64,000 nucleotides of DNA, from positions 1-64,000 of the forward strand of contig NZ_JACJVP010000021.1 of assembly GCF_014212125.1 (NCBI RefSeq). Reading direction: 5' to 3'. This DNA comes from Cohnella nanjingensis. GTDB taxonomy: Bacteria > Bacillota > Bacilli > Paenibacillales > Paenibacillaceae. The notes under the pieces were generated by a model, which saw nothing but the letters and a program-made list of their open reading frames with translations, did not search any database and was not told the DNA's origin. Positions 52,364 to 61,388 of this stretch are shown here, one piece after another. The stretch's first letter is position 1; the number at the start of each line of letters is the position of its first letter. Position numbers and translations under genes: made by a program.

Positions 52364-54328
52364 TCAGGCATGCCGCTTGATGAAGCGGTACAGAATCACG
52401 CTGCGCAGGAGCAGCCTCATCTCCGGGTGAAAAGCGAGCTCGGGGCGCGGCTCCCGTCCGATCCCCGCCGCGGCGGCGCGGATGCGGTCGACGTGGAGAT
52501 AGCCGGCGACGGCCGAATCGTCGCAGAGCCGCCGCAGCTCGTCGAGCAGGCGCGGCCACATCGGCGCGGCCCGGTGAATCCAATCCGCGCCCTGGACGCC
52601 CCGCACCCGCTGATTGAGCCGGACCTCGTCGGGCAGCACGGACTTCGTCGCCCTGCGGATCAGCGCGCGGTCCATCCCGTCTCGCACGTACTGCTTGACC
52701 GGCACGGAGAGGCAGAAGCGCACGACCCGCAGATCGCAGGTCGGGTCCCGCTCCCAGACGCCGTACCGCAGCGACAGCTTGGTCGCCGTCGCCCCGTTCT
52801 TGTTCGCGGCCGCGAGGCTGCCGAGCTTGTCCCTGCGCAGCGCGAACGGATCGGCGGCCGCGGAACCGCCGCGGCCGCGAACTCCGCCGTCGCTACGGCC
52901 GTCCGGGCCGCCGCGCAGCCTGTCGAACACGCCCATGCGCTCGGCGAAGTCGGGATGGATGAGCATCGCCGGCAGGTCCGCCCCCCCGGCATCCCGCGAA
53001 CGGCCCGCCAACGCCGGGAAGGCGAGCTTGCCCAGGGCCTGCAGCAGACGCCGTCTGCCGATGCCTTTATTCGCGCCGAACATGCGCAGCTCTCGCGAGA
53101 GCCGCAGCCACTTCATGCGCTTCAGCAGCAGCGCGTAGTAGTCCAGGGCGGGTCCCCACGAGACCGTGAAGTTGCCCCGCGCGCCGGTCAGCAGCACGCC
53201 CGCGCCCCGGCTGCCCGCCCGCTCGTGAATGCCCTTCAGCCAATGGGAATTCTCGAAGAACTTGTAGGGGGACTCGAGCAGGTCGATCCACTCGTCCACC
53301 TCGGTGAGCGGGCTGATCCCCTCGAAGTCCATGTACGTCTCCTCGATATTGCCCACATGCCGGACCGTCGCCGCGATGTACGGACGCTCGTCCGCAGCCA
53401 CGTGTCCCGGCGTCCAATCGGCGAAGCCGCTGGCCGGCACGCTGCTGTACGTCTGCAGCGTCTTGCCCTCCTGCCGCAGCGCCCGCGCGGCGAATCCCGC
53501 GACGGCGCCCGAGTCGAGGCCGCCGCTCAGCGTCGCCGCGACCTCGCGGTGCGTGCGGAGCCGGCAGCGGACGGCCTCTCCGAACACGGCGCGCATCGCC
53601 TCCTCGTATTCGCCGTCGGACTTCAAGCGCAGCGGCTCGTCCGGCTCGATCGTGCCGTAGGCGTCGAGCCGCGCCCGGCCGTCCGCGAAGACGATCGAAT
53701 GGCCCGGCGGCACCTGTCGGATCCCCCGGTACGGCGTCGCTCCGGCGTCCGTCGATTCGAACATCTCCGGGATCGCCATGAACTCGGCGAGCCATGCCTC
53801 GTCCAGCCCGCCCGCCGCGTCCTTCAGCGCCAGCAGGGGCGCCATCGTCGTGGCGAAGGCGAGCCGCCCGGCGCCGATGTGGTAGTACAGCGAGCGGCTG
53901 CCGAACAGATCCCGCGCGCCGAACAGCTCCCGGCGTTCCTCGTCCCAGATCATGAACGCAAAGTCGCCGACGAGACGTTCGGGCGCCGCCCGCCCCCATC
54001 TCCGGTAGGCGAGCAGGATCAGTTCTGCGTCCGTCGTCGCCCCGCGGCGGAAGGAAGGCACCTCGAGCCGCTCGAACAGCTCCGCGCGGTTGTCGAGAAT
54101 AGCGTCCGCGACGATACGCAGCCGCCCGTTCGGATCGCCGTCCGGCATGCGCTCCAAGACGGATTCCGGCGTGATCCAGCGGATGCGGCAGCCGAGAAAC
54201 GCCGGTCCTCCCCGCCATGTTCGCGCGTCGTCGGCGACGTACCGGGCCATGGCGTCCATCATCGCTTCGCCGTCCGCGGCCGAAGCCGCCCGGCCGTCGA
54301 ACCGGACGATGCCCGCGAGCGCGCTCAC
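52364..54328 (-). CDS. Lasso cyclase (asparagine synthetase-like C protein)
   Basis: 654 residues. N-terminal glutamine-amidotransferase-like domain (ALAGIVRFDG ... DNRAELFERLEV ... LVGDFAFMIWDEERRELFGARDLFGSRSLYYH) lacks the N-terminal cysteine nucleophile, replaced by Ser. The C-terminal synthetase domain has PP-loop TLSGGLDSGAVAG and closes the macrolactam by adenylating the core Asp. Start is GTG 54328 with GGAGG 6 nt upstream and 4-nt overlap with the sulfotransferase stop. The frame runs to 55387 only as a shadow of that gene. Confidence 0.9.
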   Translation of the reverse strand: MSALAGIVRFDGRAASAADGEAMMDAMARYVADDARTWRGGPAFLGCRIRWITPESVLERMPDGDPNGRLRIVADAILDNRAELFERLEVPSFRRGATTDAELILLAYRRWGRAAPERLVGDFAFMIWDEERRELFGARDLFGSRSLYYHIGAGRLAFATTMAPLLALKDAAGGLDEAWLAEFMAIPEMFESTDAGATPYRGIRQVPPGHSIVFADGRARLDAYGTIEPDEPLRLKSDGEYEEAMRAVFGEAVRCRLRTHREVAATLSGGLDSGAVAGFAARALRQEGKTLQTYSSVPASGFADWTPGHVAADERPYIAATVRHVGNIEETYMDFEGISPLTEVDEWIDLLESPYKFFENSHWLKGIHERAGSRGAGVLLTGARGNFTVSWGPALDYYALLLKRMKWLRLSRELRMFGANKGIGRRRLLQALGKLAFPALAGRSRDAGGADLPAMLIHPDFAERMGVFDRLRGGPDGRSDGGVRGRGGSAAADPFALRRDKLGSLAAANKNGATATKLSLRYGVWERDPTCDLRVVRFCLSVPVKQYVRDGMDRALIRRATKSVLPDEVRLNQRVRGVQGADWIHRAAPMWPRLLDELRRLCDDSAVAGYLHVDRIRAAAAGIGREPRPELAFHPEMRLLLRSVILYRFIKRHA

Positions 54329-55620
54329 TTCTTGCCTCCGCCGGCCATGCAGGCCGAGGCGAACCGTGAGAGACGCTTGCCGAAGGGAATCGCCGACTTC
54401 AGCCAGTCCGCCTTCCGCTTCATGGCGCCGAGCTGGGCGCGGAGATGCCGCTGCTCCCGGATGCCGGCTTCGAGCCGAAGCTCCAGCGCGCGGACGGTCA
54501 TCTGCAGCTGCAGCACCCGCGGGTCGGTCTTCGCACCCGGCATGGCGCCATCCGCCTCGTCCGCCGCGCCCGAGAAGCCTGCTTGGCCCGCCAAGTCCGG
54601 CACGCCCTTCGAGCCCGCCGCCGCTCCGCCGCCAGCGCCCGCTCGCATCGCGTACTCCGGCTCCCAGCGGCATCCGGTCGTCTCCGACAGCTGCCGCTCT
54701 CTCAGCGCCATCAGCCGCTCGTCCGGTTCCCGCCCGAAGCGGACGCCCGTCCAGCGCTCCGCGACCGCCAGCGCCTCGCCGTAGCCGAGCTCCTCGAACA
54801 CCTGCGCCCCGAGGAGGCGGACGTACAGCTCCGCCTCCCGCTTCGTGAGCACGTCCTTCCAGGCATCCACGGATTCCCGATGCGGCGCCGCATGGTCCGC
54901 CACGTTCGGATCGCCGACGCCCATGCTGAAGTACAGCTCCGACTTCGCGGTCCCCATGCGGGCGCCGTAATTTTCCATCCCTTCCTCGTACGCCGTGCCG
55001 AGGAACCGGCACGCGCCGTCCAACTGTCCGCGCGGATCGGCCACCAGCTCCTCGTAACGCAGCCGGTAGACGTACGGGTCGGGATTCGCGAAGTAGCGCA
55101 GGTAGCGCATCAGCCCGATCGTGAGATCCGCGGCCTTGATGTCGAACGCGGGTCCCTCCAGCAGCCCCGCCAGGTCCGCCGCGCCGCCGCGGGACGCGCC
55201 AAGTTTCTTGTAAGAAGCGAGCACGGCCAGCGGATTGCGCAGGAGCCAGATGCGCCTGGCGCGCGGGAACAGCGCGTCCAGAAACTCCAGCAGGTAATAA
55301 TATCTGGGCGACTTGTCGATGACGATGTCCGCGCCGCCGCCGCCGCGCAAGAGACCGTTGTAAGCCTGGACCGCGAACGACCGGCACGCGTCCGCGAACG
55401 CGTCGTCCGGCAGCACGCCGTTAAAGAACCGCTCGAGGATGGCCCCGCCGCCGTATGCCCGCCGCTGCGCCGCCTTCAGGTCGAGCAGGCTCATCAGAAA
55501 CCACATCTCCTGCGCGGCGAACAGCCTGCCGTGATTTTGCAGCATGACCGTGGTCAGGGAGCTGCCGCTCCGCGGCGTGCAGAGCAGGAATACCAGATTG
55601 TTGCCCGCTGCGTCGACCAT
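54325..55620 (-). CDS. PAPS-dependent sulfotransferase in the lasso operon
   Basis: 431 residues. 5'-phosphosulfate loop FLLCTPRSGSSLTTVML at about 10-27; 3'-phosphate motif RIWLLRNPLAVLASYKK about residue 125; the middle is typical of the sulfotransferase-3 fold, and the last 100 residues are Ala/Gly-rich then a coiled coil (LQLQMTVRALELRLEAGIREQ). AGGAGG lies 8 nt before ATG 55620. Overlap with the cyclase start indicates the two are translated together. Acceptor unknown: Tyr, Ser or Thr of the lasso peptide, a sugar added by N, or possibly the neighbouring polysaccharide. Confidence 0.88.
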   Translation of the reverse strand: MVDAAGNNLVFLLCTPRSGSSLTTVMLQNHGRLFAAQEMWFLMSLLDLKAAQRRAYGGGAILERFFNGVLPDDAFADACRSFAVQAYNGLLRGGGGADIVIDKSPRYYYLLEFLDALFPRARRIWLLRNPLAVLASYKKLGASRGGAADLAGLLEGPAFDIKAADLTIGLMRYLRYFANPDPYVYRLRYEELVADPRGQLDGACRFLGTAYEEGMENYGARMGTAKSELYFSMGVGDPNVADHAAPHRESVDAWKDVLTKREAELYVRLLGAQVFEELGYGEALAVAERWTGVRFGREPDERLMALRERQLSETTGCRWEPEYAMRAGAGGGAAAGSKGVPDLAGQAGFSGAADEADGAMPGAKTDPRVLQLQMTVRALELRLEAGIREQRHLRAQLGAMKRKADWLKSAIPFGKRLSRFASACMAGGGKK

Positions 55621-55720
55621 CCGGGGCGCCTCCTTCGATTCATTTCGCTTTCCCTTCGCCTTTCCTTCGCCTATCCGCGCGAATCGCAATCCTTCGCTTT
55701 CGCTAGATGCGCTGCGACCT

Positions 55721-58648
55721 TCACTTTTGGCTGAAATCGTAATAAAACTTGGGCCGCTCGCCGAGGATGACCTTGTAGATGTCGTCGTTCGTCGCCTTCG
55801 CGCCGGTCAGATAGTCCTTGTACGGACGATCCGCGACGTTGACGAGGCCGGAGTTGTAGTGCTCCCCCCACTCGCCCTGCCAGTAGCGGCCGAGACCCGC
55901 CTGGTCCACGTAGTTGAACACGTTGGCCCCGACCACGTACGGCAGCGTCGCGACGCCCTCTACGTAGTTCCGGTACCGCATGCCGCGCTGGAACTGGTTC
56001 GTCGCCGAATTCTTCATCAGCGGCGCCAGCCCTTGCTCCGACGTGCCGTAGCCGAACTCGCTCATGAGGATCGGCTTGCCCGACTTGGCATAGAGATCGG
56101 CGAGCTGGTCCGTCTCGATTTTGTACGCATAGTAGTTGAGACTGATCACGTCGACGTACTTGCCCTCGGCAGCCGCGAGCATGTCCCGCACCTTCTCGTT
56201 GTGGAAGGTCGTCACGATCCATCGGTCGCCGAGCAGCAGATGGTTCGGATCGTACTTGCGGTAAAGCCGCGACACGGTGCCGAAGAACCGGTCCAGATAA
56301 TCCGTATACAGCTCGTCCATATCCCGCCAGGCCGGCGACGAATTCAGCGGCAGCGCCGCCTCCTTCAGCTCGTCGAACGAAGCGAAGCTCGTCTTCCACG
56401 CGGTATTGAACGCCTCGATCGTGACGTACTTGGCCTTCAGGCGCTCGACCAGCTTGCCCTTGATCGCCGCCTTGCTCGCCTTAAGCTTCGGCACCTCGGC
56501 GTAGAACCGGTGAAAGTCGTACTCGTTGCCGATGAAGTAGCCGATCAGCATCGGATCGTCCTTGTACGGGGCGACTGACTGGGCGAACGCCTCGTCCAAC
56601 TTGGCCTCCGCGCCGGGCGCGTAAATATCGAAGATCGACAGGCCGTCGATCTTGGCCCAGCTCATCCCCTCCAGCGGCAGCATGCGCGTATAGGGGAACA
56701 GTCCCTCTTCGCCGTATTTCTCGGGCGAGTAGCCGCCGATGCCGTTGAAGCCCCATTTTTGCAGCCGTTCGATCGCCTCCATGTAGATGGCGTGCTCCGT
56801 CGGGAAGACGCCGGTCTTGCGGTACTTGTTGGCCACGAAAAACGAGAAGTTGTCCGTCCCGAGATAGGCGGGCTTGTATTCGCCGGCGTAGGGGGGCACC
56901 GCTTCGAACTTCGTCTCCCGCCCCTTGACGAGCGTATACGTCTCGTGGGCCGTGACCCCGTTGACCGCCAGGCTGAAGTACAGATTGCCCGTCGGCGTCG
57001 TCATGACCGGACGCCCGTTCATCTGCTGGATCGCGAAAAAGCCGGTGGCCTGGAGGCCGTACTTGATCTTGCTGCCGGCCAATCCCCCGTAAGCGTCGCG
57101 GCCTGCGGGCGCTTTCAAGCCGCCATAGTAGGCGGCGTCGGCTTCCGCGTCGTCGTCAAGCTGCGACTCGGAGGTCACCTTGCCGGCGAAGCTCGCATCC
57201 TCCATCTGGCCGAACCGGTCTAGCAGCACGTCCTTGCCGGCGTTGACCGTGTAGCTGCGGATCGGACTCGGCTTAAGGCTGTTATTGACCGCGTACGCCT
57301 CCAGCTGGACGTAACCCTCCAGCGGAATCGGCCCCGAATACGGGAGATAGTTGGCGCCCTTGTTCAGCCGGTAATAAATGCGCGCCCCGGAGGTCTCCGT
57401 CGAGAGCGTGGCCTGCATGCCGTTTGCCGTCTTGGACGTCGCCAGCATGACGGACGCCGTGTTCAGGTTGATCGCCACCTCGGACACCTGCGGCGTCCAG
57501 GCTTTGGCCTGGCCGAGCATCTCGATCTTGAGATAGCGCGTGCCCGCGGGCAGGGACATATTCTCGTACGCGTACGGCTGCCAATTGCTCACGGGAAAGC
57601 CGGACGGATAGGATTCGGCGGCGATCTCGCCGTACTGCTTGCCGTCCGGCGAAACGTAGAACTTCAGCTTCTCGAGCGGCTGGCCGGCAAAATAAAAGCT
57701 GCGCACCGAAAAAGAGGTCATCTCGTAATCGGCCCGGTAGACGAGCACCCCCGGCGACAGCGTGGCGCGTACCGCGCGGCTCCCGTCATTGCCGAAGTAG
57801 TCGGGGTTGTCGTGCGCCACGTAGACGTTGGCGCGGACTTCGGTCAGGCCGAAGTCGTTCAGCGGATCGGCGATGCCGGGCGGCGGCGCCGCGAGCAGGT
57901 ACGGCGTATACGCGTACGTGGATACGCCTGCGGACGACGGCGACTCCCCAGTCGCGCTCGCCTCCGTCGTCTTGAGCAGCGTCTCGCCTTCGATCGGGAT
58001 CGGCGAGTTGTAAGGCTTACGGGTCTGGGAGGTGCGCGGGTCGCTCCCGTCCGTCGTGTAGTAGACGATATCGCCGTCCTGTTTCGGATTCAGCAGAATC
58101 ATGCTGCCGTACAGCACCGGCCCCGACGGCTTGCTGGCCAAGGCGACAGAGGGCCCGTTCAGCACCACCTGGCCAATCTCGGGAGAAGCTTCCGCCCCTC
58201 CGCCCTCGAATACGATCTTCAGGTACTTCGTGCCGCTTGGGAACCCTCTGGATTCATAGGACACGGCTGGCGGATCGCCCGGCTCCTCGTGCACGTCAGG
58301 CACCACGCCGCGGTACGTCTTGCCGTCGGGCGAGATCAGGAACTTCAACCGGCCGGCCGTGCCGTCCGCCTTCCCGTACGTATGGACCGCGAAGGACTTC
58401 AGGTTGCCTTCCGCCCGGTAAACCAGTTCTTCGACGGACGGGCCGCCGCTCGCGACGCGGGTCGGATCCCGGTCGTCGCCGGCGATCGTCCGCAAGGCAA
58501 GCGTGCTCGAATGCGCGTACGCCTGCTGCCAATCGGCGAGGTCGTCGACTTCGATCTCGTTGCCGCCGGAGCTGTCCCCGTACGTGTGCGCGGGGAGCAG
58601 CACGACCAACATGACGTACGCCAGGAGCCAGACCGTTTTTCTTTTCAT
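55721..58648 (-). CDS. Secreted multidomain glycoside hydrolase
   Basis: 975 residues. Signal peptide KRKTVWLLAYVMLVVLLPAHTYG. Two copies of a carbohydrate-binding-like module (LKSFAVHTYG...KFLISPDGKTY...; MTSFSVRSFYF...KFYVSPDGKQY) alternate with two chitobiase-C-like domains (IVYYTTDGSDPRTS; ARIYYRLNKGANY). The C-terminal catalytic TIM barrel has candidate acid E in LIGYFIGNEYDF and nucleophile E in PILMSEFGYG (clan GH-A pattern; agarase/GH50-like). Likely trims or releases exopolysaccharide outside the cell. Start ATG 58648, AAGGAG 9 nt upstream. Confidence 0.8.
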   Translation of the reverse strand: MKRKTVWLLAYVMLVVLLPAHTYGDSSGGNEIEVDDLADWQQAYAHSSTLALRTIAGDDRDPTRVASGGPSVEELVYRAEGNLKSFAVHTYGKADGTAGRLKFLISPDGKTYRGVVPDVHEEPGDPPAVSYESRGFPSGTKYLKIVFEGGGAEASPEIGQVVLNGPSVALASKPSGPVLYGSMILLNPKQDGDIVYYTTDGSDPRTSQTRKPYNSPIPIEGETLLKTTEASATGESPSSAGVSTYAYTPYLLAAPPPGIADPLNDFGLTEVRANVYVAHDNPDYFGNDGSRAVRATLSPGVLVYRADYEMTSFSVRSFYFAGQPLEKLKFYVSPDGKQYGEIAAESYPSGFPVSNWQPYAYENMSLPAGTRYLKIEMLGQAKAWTPQVSEVAINLNTASVMLATSKTANGMQATLSTETSGARIYYRLNKGANYLPYSGPIPLEGYVQLEAYAVNNSLKPSPIRSYTVNAGKDVLLDRFGQMEDASFAGKVTSESQLDDDAEADAAYYGGLKAPAGRDAYGGLAGSKIKYGLQATGFFAIQQMNGRPVMTTPTGNLYFSLAVNGVTAHETYTLVKGRETKFEAVPPYAGEYKPAYLGTDNFSFFVANKYRKTGVFPTEHAIYMEAIERLQKWGFNGIGGYSPEKYGEEGLFPYTRMLPLEGMSWAKIDGLSIFDIYAPGAEAKLDEAFAQSVAPYKDDPMLIGYFIGNEYDFHRFYAEVPKLKASKAAIKGKLVERLKAKYVTIEAFNTAWKTSFASFDELKEAALPLNSSPAWRDMDELYTDYLDRFFGTVSRLYRKYDPNHLLLGDRWIVTTFHNEKVRDMLAAAEGKYVDVISLNYYAYKIETDQLADLYAKSGKPILMSEFGYGTSEQGLAPLMKNSATNQFQRGMRYRNYVEGVATLPYVVGANVFNYVDQAGLGRYWQGEWGEHYNSGLVNVADRPYKDYLTGAKATNDDIYKVILGERPKFYYDFSQK

Positions 58649-58665
58649 GATGACGAGCTCCTTCT

Positions 58666-60006
58666 TCAATACTGGAGGATCGGCATCTCTTCTCTGATGC
58701 CCTGATTCAGGCTCGGACGGCCGATTGAATAGTAGATGAACGCCGTTCCCGCAAGATCCGATTCCTTGAACACGTTGCGGCCGTCGATCAGGATCGGCCG
58801 GCGCATCGTCTCCTGCAGCCGCCGCAGATCGATCCGCGCGAACTCCTCCCATTCGGTCAGCAGGCACAAGGCGTCCGCGCCGCTCGCGGCTTCGAGCGCC
58901 CCGTCGCACCAGACGACGCCGCCGTCTCCGAACAGGCCTCGGAAGCTCGGCGTCGCGATCGGATCGTAAGCCCGCACCCGCACGCCGCTATCGACCAGAT
59001 GCCGCATGATCTCGAGCGCCGGCGATTCGCGGACGTCGTCCGTGTTCGGCTTGAACGACAGCCCCCACACCCCGATCGTCTTGCTCCGGAGCTCGCCGCC
59101 GAAGATCGTCTCGAGCTTGCGGACGATGCGCATGCGCTGGTCCCGGTTCACCTCGACGACCGAGCGGAGCAGCTTGAACTCGTACTCGACGTGGCCGGCG
59201 ATCTGGATGAGCGCCCGCGTGTCCTTCGGGAAGCAGGAGCCGCCGTAGCCGATGCCCGCGCCCAGGAACGCCGGTCCGATCCTTCGGTCGAGTCCCATCC
59301 CCGCGGCGACCTCCGCGACGTCCGCGCCGACCTTCTCGCAGATGTTCGCAATCTCGTTGATAAACGAGATTTTCGTCGCTAGAAACGCGTTGGACGCGTA
59401 CTTCAGCATCTCCGCGCTGCGGATGTCGGTCACCATGACCTTCTGCGTCAGCGGCCGGTGCAGCTCGGCGATCCGTTCGGCCGCGGCCGGGGAATCGGCG
59501 CCGATCACGACGCGGTCCGGCTCGAGCGTATCGCGCACGGCCGAGCCTTCCCGCAGGAATTCCGGCAGCGACACGCTGTCGAACGGCACGGCGGTCCGGG
59601 CGCGGATCAGGTCGCGCACCCGCTCGTTCGTGCCGACGGGGACCGTGCTCTTCACGGCGACGATCGCATAGCCGTCCAGCGCGTCCGCGATCTCGGCGGC
59701 CGCGGCATCGATATAGGAGAGATCGGCCTCGCCGCTCGGCAGCGGAGGCGTGCCGACCGCGATGATGACGAGGTCGGTCCCGCGGACGGCCTCCTGCAGG
59801 TCGTGCGTGTAGCGCAGCCGGCCGGCCGCGACGCCCCGCCGCGACAGCTCCTCGAGCCCCGGCTCGTAGATCGGGACGCCTCCGCCTTGCAGCGTTGCGA
59901 TCTTGTACGGATCCTTGTCGACGCAGACGACCGCGTGCCCGAGCTCCGCGTAGCAGATGCCCGACACGAGCCCGACATAGCCGGTGCCAATAACCGCGAT
60001 TTTCAA
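58666..60006 (-). CDS. UDP-glucose 6-dehydrogenase (second)
   Basis: 446 residues. KIAVIGTGYVGLVSGICYAELGHAVVCVD Rossmann start, catalytic C258 in GYGGSCFPKD, and GLSFKPNTDDVRESPA in the UDP domain. Start is TTG 60006 with GGAGG 7 nt upstream; the longer frame to 60240 lies over manC. Supplies UDP-glucuronate to the polysaccharide operon, 17 bp before the glycosidase gene and 11 bp after manC. Confidence 0.93.
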   Translation of the reverse strand: MKIAVIGTGYVGLVSGICYAELGHAVVCVDKDPYKIATLQGGGVPIYEPGLEELSRRGVAAGRLRYTHDLQEAVRGTDLVIIAVGTPPLPSGEADLSYIDAAAAEIADALDGYAIVAVKSTVPVGTNERVRDLIRARTAVPFDSVSLPEFLREGSAVRDTLEPDRVVIGADSPAAAERIAELHRPLTQKVMVTDIRSAEMLKYASNAFLATKISFINEIANICEKVGADVAEVAAGMGLDRRIGPAFLGAGIGYGGSCFPKDTRALIQIAGHVEYEFKLLRSVVEVNRDQRMRIVRKLETIFGGELRSKTIGVWGLSFKPNTDDVRESPALEIMRHLVDSGVRVRAYDPIATPSFRGLFGDGGVVWCDGALEAASGADALCLLTEWEEFARIDLRRLQETMRRPILIDGRNVFKESDLAGTAFIYYSIGRPSLNQGIREEMPILQY

Positions 60007-60017
60007 ATGGAACCCTC

Positions 60018-61388
60018 CTATGTCTCGCAGAGTTGAACGATCTCGTCCCAGGCCATCTCGAGCCGGACGATATCCTCCTCGATCAGCAGCGTGCCCGTCT
60101 GCACCTCGATGATCTCGAGGTCGCTCTCCGCCAGCACGCTGTGCCTGCTCTCCTTGGGAATCTGGAGCACGTCGCCGACGGACAAGGCGAACATCCGCCC
60201 GTCCAGCACGACGATGCCTCTCCCGGCCATCACGGTCCATACCTCGTCCCGCAGGCTGTGGTACTGGTAGCTCAAGTTGCGTCCGCCCGCGATGAAGATC
60301 CGCTTCGTCAGCACCTCGCGGCCGTCCGGATAAACGGCGTAGTCCAGCACGCGATAACGTCCCCAGCGCCGCTCTTCGTACATCGGACGCTGCTCCGAAG
60401 TCTTGAGCAGGTCCTTGACCAGCGGGCTGAGCGCCTTCTCGGCCACGAGGATGCCGTCCGGGCTCGCCGCCACGATGACGTCCGAGAGGCCGAGAACCGC
60501 GATCGGGACGTCCAGCTCGTTAATGACGTGCGCGCCCTTCGTCTGCGCCGAGATCATGCCCTTGCCGGTCAGCGCCGAATCGATCTCCTCGGTGAGCGTG
60601 TTCCAGGTGCCGAGATCCTTCCAGTCCCCGTCGTAGCGGACGGCCGCGATCCGGTTCGCCTTCTCGACGACCTCGTAGTCGAAGCTGATCTGCGGCAGCG
60701 TGTCGTAGCGCTTCGCCATCTCCTCGTGCTGGATCGGCAGCTCGTGGGCGATCAGGATGTTGATCAGAAAATCGAGCTTGAACGCGAACACCCCGCAGTT
60801 CCACAACGCTCCCTGCGCGATCATCGCCTCGGCCTCGGCCCTGGCCGGCTTCTCGCGGAAGCCGCGTACGGTCGTGTACGGGCCGTCCGCCGCGTCCTCG
60901 GCGCCCGGCAAAATATATCCGTACTTCTCCGAGGGGTATGTAGGCTGCACGCCGATCAGCGCCAAATCCGCGGCGGACGCGTCCAGCGCGCGCTCCAGCA
61001 TCCCGAGCTCCGCGAAGAACCGGCCGTCGACGTACGGATCGACCGGCATGACGACCACCGTCTCGGTGAGGCTCACGCCTTCCATGGCGTACAGATAGGT
61101 CGCCGCGAGCGCGATGGCGGGAAAGGTGTCTCTCCGCGACGGCTCGGCGATCAGGCGGACGTCGCTGCCGAGCTGGCCGTAGAGAATCTCGACCTGGGAC
61201 CTGCCCGTCGCCACGTAGGTATGCTCCCGCAGGCCGGCGTCCTCGATCTGCCGCCATACGCGCTGGATCATCGACTCGGGCTGGCCGTCGGGGCCCTTCA
61301 GCACCTTCAGGAACTGCTTCGAGCGGGAATCGTTGGACAGCGGCCACAGCCGCTTGCCCGAGCCGCCCGACAGAAGAACGATTTTCAT
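60018..61388 (-). CDS. manC: Mannose-1-phosphate guanylyltransferase / phosphomannose isomerase-like
   Basis: 456 residues. N-terminal GDP-mannose pyrophosphorylase KIVLLSGGSGKRLWPLSNDSRSKQFLK; EKPARAEAEAMIAQGALWNCGVFAFK; C-terminal cupin RRWGRYRVLDY...LSYQYHSLRDEVWTVMAGRGIVVLDG. Makes GDP-mannose. ATG 61388 overlaps the stop of the pyruvyltransferase gene by 4 nt. Confidence 0.92.
   Translation of the reverse strand: MKIVLLSGGSGKRLWPLSNDSRSKQFLKVLKGPDGQPESMIQRVWRQIEDAGLREHTYVATGRSQVEILYGQLGSDVRLIAEPSRRDTFPAIALAATYLYAMEGVSLTETVVVMPVDPYVDGRFFAELGMLERALDASAADLALIGVQPTYPSEKYGYILPGAEDAADGPYTTVRGFREKPARAEAEAMIAQGALWNCGVFAFKLDFLINILIAHELPIQHEEMAKRYDTLPQISFDYEVVEKANRIAAVRYDGDWKDLGTWNTLTEEIDSALTGKGMISAQTKGAHVINELDVPIAVLGLSDVIVAASPDGILVAEKALSPLVKDLLKTSEQRPMYEERRWGRYRVLDYAVYPDGREVLTKRIFIAGGRNLSYQYHSLRDEVWTVMAGRGIVVLDGRMFALSVGDVLQIPKESRHSVLAESDLEIIEVQTGTLLIEEDIVRLEMAWDEIVQLCET

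Noticed and set aside
54329..55387. N-terminal extension of the cyclase frame
   Set aside because: It lies out of frame over the sulfotransferase and is Arg/Gly-rich; GTG 54328 with its ribosome-binding site is the real start.
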